Origin: Protopterus annectens
Taxonomy: Eukaryota; Chordata; Ceratodontiformes; Protopteridae
Direction: 5' to 3'
Assembly (NCBI RefSeq): GCF_019279795.1
Contig: NC_056725.1
Span: 1,070,926,068-1,070,990,067, forward strand
DNA: 64,000 nucleotides
In this document: one piece after another, positions 35,786-47,579 of the stretch
Numbering within the stretch: the stretch's first letter is position 1
How the letters are laid out: each line of letters starts with the position of its first letter
Notes under the pieces: model-generated
What the model was told of the DNA's origin: nothing
The model's input: the letters and a program-made list of their open reading frames with translations, nothing else
Databases searched by the model: none
Program-made: the position numbers and the translations under genes

Positions 35786-37985
35786 TAAGGAATATGAGCA
35801 AGAATTGTTTAGAAATCGTGCAAACAGATTGATATTACGTAATCTGTACTGGGACATGAAAGGGAACAGTGTAGCCAGCTGTTCATTGCCCAAGGAGTTC
35901 TTTGCACTCTATAAATCTAATCGATTACCACATGTTAGCTTAACTAAGGACAAGAATGTAAAATGGGTAGACCTAGGAGAAAAAGTCACGAGATGGGAAA
36001 AGCAGACAGAGTTAAAACTGTCAGAACAAGGAATACAAATGCAGAAGCTGAATTGGATAACTCAGACCCACCCAGCTGTGCACTTGCAGTCTAGCAAGGA
36101 CAGCTGATTAGCACTCCTATTAAAGGAGGAAGAGAATGCCTTACAGAATATACCAGAAACTCTTTGGTCAACAGGAAAGTCAGATGTAGGACTTATTCGT
36201 ACAGCGGGACCAGTTACTATCATGCCAAAATCAGCATTTAGACCACAGAAAAGACAGTATCCCTTAAGAAAAGATGCAGAGGTAGGAATCAAACCTATTA
36301 TAGCAGCTTTACTTAAGGAAGGAGTGCTGGTGGAATCTCCTGATTCACCATGTAACACACCCTTATTTCCTGTTAAGAAAGCAAACGGAGAGTGGCGTAT
36401 AGTCCAAGATTTACAAGCTGTAAATGACACAGTAATACCAAGGGCACCTACGGTGCCAGACCCACACACCCTGTTGAATGATTTAAAACCTCAACAGAAA
36501 TATTTTTCTGTGGTAGATATCAGCAATGCGTTCTTTTCGATACTGATACACCTTGACAGTCAATATTGGTTTGCATTCACATTTCAGGGGAAAAGGTATA
36601 CATATACGCGACTACCACAGGGATATTGTGAAAGTCCAACAATATTCTCACAAGAAATGGAAAGCAACTTGGTGGGATTTACCCCACCAAGGGGTAGTCA
36701 GATTTTACTTTATGTTGATGATATCCTGCTGGCAGCCCCCACCCAGAAAGATTGCAAAGAAGATACCATAGCGCTATTACAATTTTTAGCCACTGAAGGA
36801 CATAAAGTAAACAAAAATAAACTGCAGCTTTGGAGAAAACAAGTTAAATACCTAGGATATGTAATATCCAAAGAGGGTAGGACATTAGATGAGGACAGAA
36901 AAGTAGTGATTTTACAAGCACCAAAACCCACTACCAAGAAGGAAATGATGTCCTTCCTGGGTACGACTAATTTTTGCCGGAGCTGGATTCCAAACTACGC
37001 CTTGGAATCTGCACCGCTGACTAACCTGATATATAAAAAGCCTATGGCAGCACAGGATTTGTTACAATGGACACCAGAAGCAGAATCTGCTTTCTGCAAA
37101 CTGAAACAGTTAATAGCGTCCTCATTAGTTTTGGGCTTACCAAACTATCATAAACATTTTTTCCAAACTGTAGATTGTAAGCAAGGTTATATGACATCAG
37201 TGTTAACACAACAGCATGGGGACAAGCAACGCCCTATTGCTTATTACTCATCACAACTAGACCCAGTGGCACAGACTTTACCCCACTGTGTACAAGCAGT
37301 AGTTGCAGCTGCAATGGCAGTACAGGCTTCGGCCTCAGTAGTTTTGTTCCACCCTCTCACATTGACAGTGTCTCATGCAGTAGCTATTATTTTACTGCAA
37401 GAGAAGGTAGCATATCTTTCCTCTGCTAGGCATCTTTCCTGTATGACTATATTGTTGAGCCAACCTCATATGACAATTGAACGATGCACGACTTTGAATC
37501 CTTCTACCTTGCTCCCAACCCCTGCAGATGGCACACCGCACAGCTGCCTGCAGGTGATTGAGCAAAAGATACTGCCTAGAAAAGATCTTACGGATGTCCC
37601 CTTGGATAATGCCGAGGTGACATACTACATGGATGGCTCATGCAAAAGGGGTCCTTCAGGACAGAACCTAGTAGGATATGCAGTAGTTTCTGATACTGAG
37701 ATTATAGAAGCGAAACCCTTACCACACAATTTATCTGCACAGGCATCAGAATTGATTGCCATGACATGGGCATGTACCTTAGCAAAGGGTAAATGTGTGA
37801 ACATTTTTACTGACAGCCAGTACGCTTTTTCTACTGTACATGTTTTTGCACAACAGTGGAAAAATCGAGGAATGATAACATCTACTGGCAAACCAATCAA
37901 TCATGCACAATTTATTTTAGATCTTTTAGAATCTATTCAGTTACCTCAGAAAGTAGCTATTTGTAAATGCACAGCTCATACCTAG
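35721..37985 (+). pseudogene. ERV pol: reverse transcriptase and RNase H
   Basis: One frame, interrupted by TGA at 36,105-36,107 and ended by TAG at 37,983-37,985. The fingers/palm region starts near 36,222. Landmarks: RIVQDLQAVND (near 36,400), VVDISNAFF, LPQGYCESP (near 36,610) and catalytic YVDD at 36,711-36,722. The connection domain follows, then RNase H with the first acidic block YYMDGS (near 37,625), a SELIAM block (near 37,748) and FTDSQYAF (near 37,806). LPQG followed by SP is typical of gamma-related RTs. The final RNase H residues lie after the TAG in the same frame. Confidence 0.93.
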
Positions 37986-39252
37986 CAACAGGATAGGATT
38001 TCAAAAGGTAATGCGAGAGCTGATACAGCTGCAAAGCAGGCAGCTTCAGAAGTATTTCTTTTGAATGAGGAATTACAACCCTCTGAGATTTTAGACTTAG
38101 AAATGTTAAAGACAATGCAGACACTTACTACGCAAGCTGAAAAACAAAGATGGGTAAAACGAGGAGCAATTCTCAAAAAGGGGCTGTACATATCTAAAGA
38201 GGGGAAACCGATATTACCATCTAATTTGTTTAGATATGCAGCTTTGTTGAGCCATGGGCAATGCCATATTTCAACAGGGGGGATGGTACAGCTGGTGAAC
38301 CGAGTGTTCACGACATATGGATTCTTAAACTACTCTAAAAAATTTTGTTTCATGTGCCACGTTTGTAATAAACATCATGCACAAGGGGCGTTAAAGCCCA
38401 AGCAAGGGAGTTTCCCCTACACCACTGTATCCGTTTCATACTATCTGTATGGATTTCATAGAATTGAACAAATGTGAAAATAAGAAGTATTGTCTTGTCA
38501 TTGTAGATATGTTTTCCAGATGGGTGGAAGCCTTTCCAACTAAAAATCCAGATGCGGCTACCGTAGCAAAAATTCTCATTAAAGAAATCATCCCTAGATT
38601 TGGCATTCCGGAAAGGATCTACAGTGACAGTGGTACACACTTTGTAAACCAAACCATACAACAGTTAAGTAAACATTTTGGTATTTCTTTAAAAAATCAT
38701 TGTGCATATCACCCACAATCTGCAGGGTTAGTAGAGAGGCATAATGGGATTTTAAAGAGTAAGCTAAGGAAGTTAATAGAAGAAACACAGAGAAATTGGG
38801 TGTACTGTCTGCCCCTGGCACTGTTGAGCATGAGAACTGTTCCGAATGCAAAAGGATTGACTCCTTTTGAAAAACTATTTGGAAGAGCTTATTATATACC
38901 TCAGTGGAAACCTCTCATGCCCGCAGACCAGGAAGTCAACTGTACACTAGCAGAGTACATGAGAAATTTGTTGAATTCTAAACATCTGTTGCAGTCAAAT
39001 TCTGTTTCAGATAAAGAACAAACCAGACCATCAGAAGTGGCAGTGGCACCAGGTATCTGGATCAGGGTGAAGACAATAAAGAAGAAGAATTGGACATCAC
39101 CAAAGTGGGAAGGTCCATATCAAGTTCTTCTGTCAACACCCACTGGAGTCAAGATTGCAGAGCGTGCCTCGTGGATCCACCTGACGCACTGCAAACTAGT
39201 TAAGAACTTTGAACTGGACAAAAATCTTGTCACATGTCAAAAGCAAAAATGA
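37986..39252 (+). pseudogene. ERV pol: integrase, frameshifted
   Basis: Integrase inserts the viral DNA in the host genome. The N-terminal HHCC zinc region is in the frame ending at 38,477 (histidines near 38,255, cysteines near 38,360). The catalytic core continues in the next frame (38,449-39,252). The core acids are Asp at 38,506 (VIVDMFSRW), Asp at 38,626 (SDSGTHF) and Glu at 38,734 (ERHNG), with 35 residues between the last two (DD35E). A GPYQVLL block near 39,112 marks the GPY/F-type C-terminal domain known in gamma and epsilon retroviruses. A frameshift lies between 38,449 and 38,477. Confidence 0.93.
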
Positions 39253-40680
39253 TAGAATCCAGAAAAAGCAGGAATGCAGAACAACCATTTCCTCAGAAGT
39301 ATTGTATAATCATCCTGTTAACTGTACTAGTGACAATAATCTTTTTGTTGTGGCCATTCCTTTTTCCAGCCACACAAACTGAACTGAATAAATGTAAAGC
39401 GTTACTCATAGACTGGCATCCAAACTTCAACACTTGCTAGGCAATTAAACGTGTATGCTGAGACTTTCAATGTTTCGAATTGCTGGATTTGTACAGCTTT
39501 GCTGACAGCATACAGGGGGTTATTAATGACTACAGTCCCCCTAGGGGTCAACGAGACCTGGGAAAACTTGATTTATGATACCTCAACCATTACATCACAA
39601 GATAAAATAGCATTGCACTTGTCTGTTCCACAAAAGGGAACTGTGTATTTTTATAAAAATGATACTGTTCAGGTGGGTTGGAGCAATTACAATGTGACTG
39701 TTCCTTATAAATGTTACACTAAAGCTAACAATGCAGGTTCTTATTGTAATACAAACTATGATTCATTTCTTGAATTGATGCACAAAACAATTAATGAAGT
39801 AAAACATAATTCTGTTCTTTATAAACAACTATCTATAATTCATAGAAAAATGTTTCATGCAGGGCAAGTGTATATTCATAGCAAAGTTACTACTAAAGTA
39901 GAGGACTGTTATTTTGTATGTGGCAGAAAGGCATACAAGTGGTTACCTGAGAATTGGTCCGGCAGTTGTTTTTTGGGTTACCTGGTTCCGGCCATACGAC
40001 ACACTGCAGTTTTGCCTCGAGGAAAAATCCGGAATGTCCGAGAAGTCGTCAAGAAACCTGTGAATCCAGTGGGGCAAATCGATGCACGCTGGAAAAACTA
40101 TCATTCTATAGGCAATGGACTGACACACATGGACTTGAGTGATAGTGTTATATCGTGGGCAGGCATATTACCAGCATATGGAGCAGTGAAATCGATCTGG
40201 GAGCTGAGAAAACTGTCTAAATTTCTCAAAGTAATGAGCAATGCAACTTTTTCCACTCTCGAATTGGTGACTGATGAACTGAATGCCATGAGAACTGTAG
40301 TGCTTCAAAACCGCATGGCTCTTGACTTCACCATAGCGGCGAGAGGCGGTACTTGCGCCTTAATCCAGTAGGAGTGCTGTTCGTATATTCCTGACCATAA
40401 ACACAAGATAGACAACCACCTTTAGGTAATTCAGCAAGTGTCGGCCATGACCAAACCAGGACCAAACCCACTGATGGACGTTTTCCAGAAATGGTCTGGG
40501 GGTTGGGGTACCATCCTAATGAACATCCTGATTGCCATTTGTGTAGGAATGCTCCTATTGGGAGTATGTGTTTGCTGTGGCATCCCCAATATGAAAAGAC
40601 TGATCAAAGACTTTATAGACATGTCAGTTTCTGAAACCTTATATCAAAGTGCTGAGTTTGAAGAACTATTGAAAAACTGA
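39234..40680 (+). pseudogene. ERV env, gamma-type, broken
   Basis: Envelope glycoprotein. The first frame (39,234-39,440) overlaps the end of integrase by 19 bases and holds a hydrophobic leader segment (about 39,300-39,368). It stops at TAG 39,438. A second frame (39,451-40,371) carries CWIC at 39,481-39,492, the SU CXXC motif, several N-X-S/T sites, and the TM ectodomain. TAG 40,369-40,371 falls inside the CX6CC motif (cysteines at 40,354, 40,375, 40,378), and a second TAG is at 40,423-40,425. The same frame then contains the membrane anchor (about 40,510-40,590) and a short tail. The coding length is short for a gamma env, so SU appears reduced. Confidence 0.9.
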
Positions 40681-40794
40681 AATGCTTTCATAAGTTTAAA
40701 CTGAATGACTCTCTTAACTGCAAATCCTGAGTAGGAAGAGGTTAGGAGAAGAAAAAACTGTTTATGCTTATTTTGAAAGTAGAATAAAAGTATT

Positions 40795-40807
40795 AAAAGG
40801 GGGGAAA
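40795..40807 (+). promoter_or_regulatory. Polypurine tract
   Basis: AAAAGGGGGGAAA abuts the 3' LTR. It primes plus-strand DNA synthesis in retroviruses. Confidence 0.9.
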
Positions 40808-41525
40808 TGTCAGAAAAATATGTATTAGTGTATGTATTAGTAATATGCTTAGTGCATTTAAGGCTTGAAAAGGGTTAACACATTTATTCTATTTCACACT
40901 GTATACAATTTGTACGAATTGCAGAAGCTTTCTAATCGTGTATTATCATGAAATATGCGCAGCTATTTCTTTAGCTTTGGAAATTTACAGGAAAGCAGAT
41001 AAGTTTAGCCTGTGTCAGGAAAATAATGAATAGAACAATATTAATGTTATGAGACTTAGACAAGGAGTTCCGCTTGTGCTGTGAGGAAAATACACAGCTG
41101 CAGAAGGTATAGATAATTAGAACAAAGACTGCTTGAAAACATGAACTGCAATCAGCATTTGCTTGTGTCTAAGTTAGAAAAGTACCTTGAAATGTAACAC
41201 ATGTATTAGAACTACACATAAGAAGTTTGTAACGGGCTAGGGTCCACCAAGGCCAGGTTGTTTTTCTCAAAATGTTTTTCATAAATCCAGTCATGTCAGT
41301 AGAAAATCTGAGTAACATCTGCTGTAGAACAATACTGAAAGCTGTGTTTGATTACGTCAACCATAGAAGGCCATGTCTTGTAGAATAGTATAAGAATAGC
41401 ATACTTCCTGTTAGTAGTTAGGCAAAATCCTGTATTTGCATGTTTTTGTCTCCTTGCAGCAAGTTATTAAATGTACCTTAACTGAACCTTACGTGTATTG
41501 GTCTTTGAAGTTTTTCCCTTTGACA
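40808..41525 (+). repeat. 3' LTR
   Basis: 718 bp, TGTCA to TGACA, colinear with the 5' LTR with about 30 substitutions and one single-base indel by my count. Confidence 0.95.
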
Positions 41526-42990
41526 GACACATGTGATAAGAAAGACATGCAGCACCAGCTTGTTCAGTGTAAAAATGAGGGTGAGATGAAGACAGTGACA
41601 CTCATTCATAGGTCCAGTATCAAAACCAGGAGAAGAAATTTGGCAAAGAAACTGCAACAGGGTCACAATTTTGTTGTGGTTAGGCAGTTAAAATGTCCTA
41701 TTATCAGAAACATATCCCAATAACAGAGCAATAGAAAATGAAATATTTAAGTAATGCCATTATAGGAAATGAAAGTGAACTCGTATAGAGACTTTTAAGA
41801 CTCAGTACTAGCTGGAAGTCTGCAGAGAGATTACATGAATAATTAATACAGATACTGAGACAGAAAAGAAGAAAATGGAACCTAACCGAGGTTCTACAGA
41901 ATAAAGTGAGTATTACTGCTATGGATTATTAAGCTGTATACTATAATGCTATTATATTATACTGCTGATTAGTTAGGTTCCCCTCCACAGTACAGTGTGC
42001 ATGGCATCGAAGACCTTGCCTTGAAAACACCTCTGTTTCTAAAGTCATCCCTGGTTTTACTGTTCCAAACCTACATAACTACATCTTTGAACTCAGTGCA
42101 CACATGTTAAAACGCTACATGATCACAGGGATTTTCTGATGGAAACTGGGTAAGGACAGCCTACACTATCTTGCCAAGTATGTTATTGCTAAAATATATT
42201 CATTGGCACTATTCCCATATACACATATAAGTGTGCCTTCTTAAATGTAAATGGTGTGCACATATACAGTGGGCATAGTCAGCTTTACCCTACCTAATAT
42301 ACTATAAATCCTGTCCAATAGTTCTGTATAAGTGTAATGTTTACTCTAAAGCAGCATAAGAATAATAGTTTGTATTTGCTAAACATACTTTTAATAGATG
42401 TCATTTGATCTTTCAGCATTTTCCCCAACACCCCCTCTGCTTTTCCCTTCACACTCAAAGGGAAAGTTCAAGCATCCTTAACTCAAAGGAACAAACTCTG
42501 GCCAACAGTATTATACTATAATGTTAAGCACCACTCCCTTTGCTAGCTGCCATTTACAACAGCTGGGTTGATGTTCTGACCTGCTATGCATATAAACCAC
42601 TGATTGTTTCTTTTGGGATTACCAAACATTCTCAGCAAGTGGATCCCACACTGTTTGCCTTTGATTCACTCATTCTGACTCCACTATTCTACCATCCATT
42701 CCCACCAACCCCTCCTTACTCTACATTTATTCTGCCCCATAACCCAGCCCCTAACAGATCTAACCACTCAACATCAAGAGAGCTCAGAATCCTCCCCCAC
42801 AATATAATTACCTAATTCCTTAAACATCTCAGCCTCTCTCTCATCTATCCTAGTCAAACTCTACCCGGTTTGATCACTTGATGGCAAGATAGTTAAAACT
42901 CCTCTCTACAATATACTAGCTAATATATTAATCATCTCAACCTCCTTCTGTACATGATAGACAGTAATTATACTTTTACACCACCCCAGT
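41526..42990. other. No gene recognised
   Basis: AT-rich flank of the provirus. An open frame at 41,436-41,723 starts inside the LTR and runs out of it. I do not regard it as a gene. Confidence 0.5.
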
Positions 42991-43322
42991 CCTTCACTTT
43001 TCCATCTATGTTTCCATAAAACACTTGTTTTTCCTTAACTTTGATTGTATACAGAATGTTGCTACTTATAGAACTCTGCTGTATTCTGGTACTGACCTCC
43101 CACTTAACATACTATCACTTTCCCTTAAACTGCACTACCACAACCCCAACCTCCAGCCTCCTACTTAACCTAGACAATTGCAATAGCTATTCTAATAAAC
43201 CTCCTAGCCTCTTCACTCTCTCCACTACTCTCTGACTTAAATACAGAATACTTCACTGTGATCACCTATCCCTTAAAACAAAACATCTGTTCATACCCTC
43301 CCTTAAGAATTATTACAGATTT

Positions 43323-43532
43323 TTGCTTTGGAACTCAAAGATTCAGTTGTGTGGAGACATATACCCAAACCCTGGCCCTATTAATCTAAACCTGAAGCTC
43401 AATACCACCACTTCCTGCAAGCACCATAGCAGCCCAGATAACTCCCCTCCTTCAGTTACAATCCATCCTGTCTTTCATGCATCCTTTACTCATTACACAG
43501 AGACATTTTCCATCCAAACCAATTCCAATTAA
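43323..43532 (+). pseudogene. L2-like ORF2 N terminus with 2A-like motif
   Basis: A 69-codon frame. Residues 11-19 read GDIYPNPGP, close to the 2A consensus D-(V/I)-E-x-N-P-G-P but with Tyr instead of Glu and Pro at the x position. In some LINE families such a motif near the start lets the ribosome skip a peptide bond and release a short leader. Whether the altered motif works is unknown. The frame ends before the endonuclease. Confidence 0.55.
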
Positions 43533-44984
43533 CAGACATAGCATTCTCTCACTCTGTCAAGTGCAAGTCCAGCCAAAAAAGTTTGGCAATATTAAATCTT
43601 TATATTATTAGTAATAAAATTACAGATATACATGCCTGGATATCACTCTATTCCCCAGATAGCCTAGCCATCACTGAATCACGGCTTAAATCAAATATGA
43701 AAGATACAACAATACTACCTCCAGGCTAAAACATTATGCGGATTGACAGATCCCACAAAGAAGGAGGAGGAGTCACCCTATTGTACCCCAGCTCCTGCAG
43801 CCTCTACTTCTATTGCAACTTCATCCCCAGATTTCACTCATCCAGAATACTCATAACACTTTTAAAGTTAAACTCTAAAAAACATTCTGAATTATTGTAA
43901 TTTACATTCCCCTGAAAACAACATACCCATACTCAAAGAATTTCTCTCCTGGGTATCTAGTAATATTGCTTATGAAAAAAATCATTTTGGCTGATGTCAA
44001 TATTAACTGGCAAAGTGTGACGTCTGACAGTCCCTTATCTTATATGAATCTATTTGGTCTGCCTCAGCTAATCACAACACCTACAAGGTAAAACAAAAGC
44101 ATTAAGGGTACAATTCTTGATTTCTTGATTGGATATCAGTCTCAGACCCCAGTAAATGGATCCTATCCTAACTCCCGAAGTGACCAAATCCCTTAATATA
44201 CACATAGACTTACCACTCGTCACCCCAATGCTCACCAAGTTAAACCAACCAGGAATCTCACAAAATTTAACAAAGACTTGTTCAGTAGTATCCTAAGGTA
44301 TTGGTCTATGCTAAATACTTTCTCATTAGATGATGCAGTTACAACTTTTAATAACTGTTTTATAAATACTCTAAATAACTTTGACCGTCTATGGATAAAA
44401 AGAGTAAACACTCACCCTGGCTATCTACTCTTACCAAAAACATTATGCATACCAGAGATGATTCTTGAAGTGCCTAAATAAAAAAAAATCTGCAATACAA
44501 GGAACTTCATAATTGAGTTAAAAACAAATATACAAGGATAAGAAGCAATACTATGACCAACTACAACTTAAACATAAAAAAGATCCCAAAATAATCTGGT
44601 CCCCTATTCATACACTATTCAGTCTGGGTACGAAAAAAAGATCCATATCCCTGTCAAACCTGTTATCCTCTTGAAATAATGACTGCATTTATTTTATGGA
44701 GAGCATTGTTGCCCTCACCATAAGTACTTCATCTTTCCCTACACAGCCTATAACATAATATAAACTGCCCCCTTGGCTACCATATTAACCTCTGAAAAAT
44801 ATGAACCCAAACAACCCATAGCCACAAATGCCAACAACTTTAACTTAAAACCTGCAACAATATCTACTAGAAAAAAATTGCTACTTAAACTTAAACCTTG
44901 CTTTATAGCTCCCGACAACCTCCCACCTGAATGCCTCAAAATAGCAGCAGAAGCAATATTGTACCCAGTAGTTTATTTATTTAA

Positions 44985-45225
44985 CATTTGTTGACCAAGA
45001 AAGTCTGACTAGGACAGAGCCTATTTTTAGCAGAGGCCCAGTAAGAAATGCATTTCTTTAGAATGTGGGAGGAAACTGTAGCACCCAGAAGAAACCCATG
45101 TGCATGTAGAGAGAACATGCAATCTTTGCACAGAAGGTACCCCAGCCGAGAATAGAACTGGAGAACCTTTTGCTGTGAAGCAACAATGTTAACCGTTGCA
45201 TCACTGCACCTCCCCTATTTAATTT
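44985..45225 (-). mobile_element. tRNA-headed SINE inserted in the L2-like LINE
   Basis: On the minus strand the order is a tRNA-like head (GCAGTGATGCAACGGTTAAC as box A, GTTCTATTCTCGG as box B), then GTTCTCTCTACATGCACATG and a TTTCTTCTGGGTGCTACAG block. The plus-strand text (GTGGGAGGAAACTGTAGCAC, GAGAACATGCAA) is a common vertebrate interspersed repeat known to me from fish and amphibians. It separates the endonuclease side from the RT side of the L2-like LINE. Confidence 0.7.
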
Positions 45226-46330
45226 TTAGTTATCTAAATCAATAGATGCATACAGGAATTTAATGACCCAGCTATTTGGAAAAGTCCCTATGTCATCTCA
45301 CTACACAAGGTAAGAAACTCTACAGAAGTGTCTAACTTTTGCCCAATTGCAATTCTCTCCCCTCTCTCAAAAATTCTAGCAAAACTAATCCACACTCATT
45401 TTCTTCTCCATCTGCTCTCAAACCAGCTTTCACCTACTGCACTTTTTTTCCTTTTTAGATAATAAAAACAATAAAAGGGACTCTAGCAAATTTATCTGTT
45501 CCATATTTCTGTATCTGTCCAAAGCCTTTGATAACATTTCACATAGTAAACTCCTTCAACAGATGCACCATCTCGACCTCTGTTGAAAACTGGCTTCACA
45601 ATGCCAAATTATTACTCAACAACCAAAAAAAAAAAAAAAAACCAAACAAAATTACTCCTATTCTTCCCAAAAGCACACCAGAAGAAAAAATACAGCTTTA
45701 AATTATTCTCACTTAACAATACAGAGATAGAAAGTATACCCTATACAAAACTGCTTGATGTGGCAATTGATGACAACCTCAGATTTGAATTTCACATTCA
45801 AAATTATATATGTATAAAAAACTTACTAGAAACATGGCTTGCTTTATAGACATAAAAACTATCTTACTGACTCTGTTAAAACCACCATAGCAACCACATA
45901 CCTGCTTCCTTACTCTTATATGGTGCCCCTATCCTTACCAACTTACAGGTATTTGCTAAAACTAGACTTGAAATACGCTACAAAAAGTTGCTAAATTTGC
46001 TGCCAATAAACAATACTATGCACGTCACTGCATGCCCTTAAGAATCTGAACTGGTTTGAACTTTCCCATTGCCTGGACTTTGTATAACTAGCTAATGCCC
46101 ACAACAGAATGTATAATCCTGTGCTGTCCTGCAAACCTTCCTTTTTGTCACCCAAACAGATTCCTTCATTTTAATTATAAACAAGTTTTCACCATCTTTA
46201 AATCTCAAAATGCAATTGGAAATATCTTTTACTGCTACTCTGTTGCTAAATAATGGAATTCTGTTCCTCAGGCTGTTAGAACTGCAAATTACCATCCTTC
46301 CTTCAAACACCTTCTGAAATACTACCTGTC

Positions 46331-46699
46331 AAACTCATGGCTGTGCTCATGCTATACTTCCAGCTGAACATCAGCCTTGCCTTTTTTTTTTTTTTGCTTT
46401 TCTACATTTTCCCCAACCTTACCTGTACAGCTTCTCTATCCATTGCCACTTCATCATCTTCACCTGGCTATTCCACCCTCTCTACCCCTTTACATAACCT
46501 CTTCCTATCATCTCCTCTCCATTTACACTAATCTGTTTTAATCTCTCTCCCCATTACAGTTACAAATAAACTAAGTATATGACATTTACTTATGTCTACT
46601 GTGAATTGCCAAAAGGATGCTCTCCTGAATTATATATATTGCTTTACTTTGCTTTTTCTCGTTGTTCTCTTTGTAACCAATTTTTGTATATAGTAATGG
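46331..46699. other. No gene recognised
   Basis: Pyrimidine-rich sequence, possibly the 3' UTR of the L2-like LINE. No other feature. Confidence 0.4.
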
Positions 46700-46832
46700 G
46701 TTGGGAGGGTGGCTTAATGGCTAAGGTGTTTGCCTTACCAACACAAGGTGCAGGGTTTGAGTCTCACAAGTGATAATTGGCTAGGCTTAAAATGGCGCGC
46801 AACGGCAGTTGACTTAGCATGAACCTATGCAC
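46700..46832 (+). mobile_element. tRNA-derived SINE with CR1-like tail
   Basis: Box A GGTGGCTTAATGG, box B GGGTTTGAGTCTC, an anticodon-arm region like tRNA-Val (TAC), then GATAATTGGCTAGGCTT and CTTAGCATGAACCTATG. The last part matches the 3' end of LINE copy A (GGGCTAGGCTTG ... CCTAGTATGAACCTATG). The best-preserved SINE of this family in the window. Confidence 0.88.
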
Positions 46833-46904
46833 AATAGTCTTGATTATTTTTGAAATGTGTAATGTTAAACTGTTTTTTATGTACTGCCTTTAAAAAAGTT
46901 GGGG

Positions 46905-47175
46905 GGATTCAGTAATCCTCTGTGTAGGATGAACGAAGCCCTACTCGGAGACTGCCGTCTAAGAGTATGATGTCAGCGTGTCATGCATATGCATGAGGGT
47001 GCGCTGACTCAGCTCCCTGGCTAACACGGTGCATGTAGGAGTGCAGGGGGCATGTCAGACTGCCGAGCAGTCCAAATATCCACGCCCCTGCAAGTGCCTA
47101 AATCTGCAAATGTCAGCAGATATGAGCGAGTCCGCTCAAACGTGTATACCCCCAGCACTACACTCCCCCACATTC
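46905..47175 (+). repeat. Dispersed GC-richer repeat, copy 2
   Basis: Inverted relative to 1,390-1,615 and longer. Contains GGAGTGCAGGGGGCATGTC and CATATGCATGAGGGTGCGC. No open frame of interest. May be a SINE body or a non-autonomous DNA element. Confidence 0.45.
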
Positions 47176-47342
47176 AAAAGCCCTGTAGAAATGAAATAAA
47201 ATGTAAAACAATTTTTTTTTTAGTATTCACGATATAGCAGCCCATATTTGTGTGTGTGCAGGTGTGCCCATTGCTTAGCTACAGTTAGCAGTTTAGACAT
47301 CGAAGAGGATAATAAACCACTTATATGCAAATTAAGCCAAAT

Positions 47343-47410
47343 AGGAATAGTGTAGTGGTAGAGCCTTCGCACAAATGGGAGACATTCCTGGTTCAAGTCC
47401 CACCACTCCT
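47343..47410 (+). repeat. tRNA-like SINE head
   Basis: Box A TAGTGTAGTGGTAGAGC and box B GGTTCAAGTCC are both good, spaced as in a tRNA. The acceptor stem pairs poorly, so it is a SINE head rather than a functional tRNA. Confidence 0.6.
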
Positions 47411-47579
47411 CTTTCCATTTTCTGTAGGAAATCCGTGCATAAAAATAATTCCTGACATTTACCTTTTAAATTTTATTAAAACGCATCGAAATGGCCTATG
47501 TAGTAGTGAACGATATTTTAAATATATATAAGAAAGTGAAACGGTCATGCATACTAATAAATGCATAACTAACCTATGT

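Larger units (their letters stand above)
32515..41525 (+). mobile_element. Endogenous retrovirus, class I (gamma/epsilon-like), inactivated
   Basis: A complete provirus of about 9.0 kb: LTR, primer site, gag, pro, pol, env, polypurine tract, LTR. The layout is simple, without accessory genes. A single CCHC zinc knuckle, gag and protease in the same frame separated by a stop, the GPYQVLL block in the integrase C terminus, and an env with CXXC in SU and CX6CC in TM all point to a gamma-type virus in the broad sense. I count about 30 differences between the ~717-bp LTRs (about 4%), so insertion is not recent. Stops and frameshifts in gag, pol and env show it cannot be active. No clear target duplication flanks it. 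Confidence 0.95.
43000..46330 (+). mobile_element. L2-like LINE, decayed, split by a SINE
   Basis: ORF2-like start near 43,323, with the 2A-like GDIYPNPGP at 43,353-43,379. An endonuclease with an ITESRL block (near 43,670) and RxDRxxKxGGGVTL (near 43,740) follows. RT remnants include an NFCPIAILSPLSKILAKLI block (near 45,340) and an LLDVAIDDNLRFEFHIQN block in the 88-codon frame 45,583-45,849. The catalytic YADD/FADD region is missing: the text jumps from the HSKLL block (near 45,545) to a segment normally downstream of it. Block wording fits the L2 group rather than the CR1 copies in this window. Confidence 0.7.

Noticed and set aside
32515..41525. Active provirus
   Set aside because: Stops in gag, pol and env and at least four frame changes exclude it.
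41436..41723. 95-codon frame crossing the 3' LTR boundary
   Set aside because: It starts in the LTR and continues into flank without any family resemblance.
47343..47410. Functional tRNA gene
   Set aside because: Good boxes A and B but weak acceptor-stem pairing. Better read as a SINE head, as are 1,003, 47,868 and 51,030.
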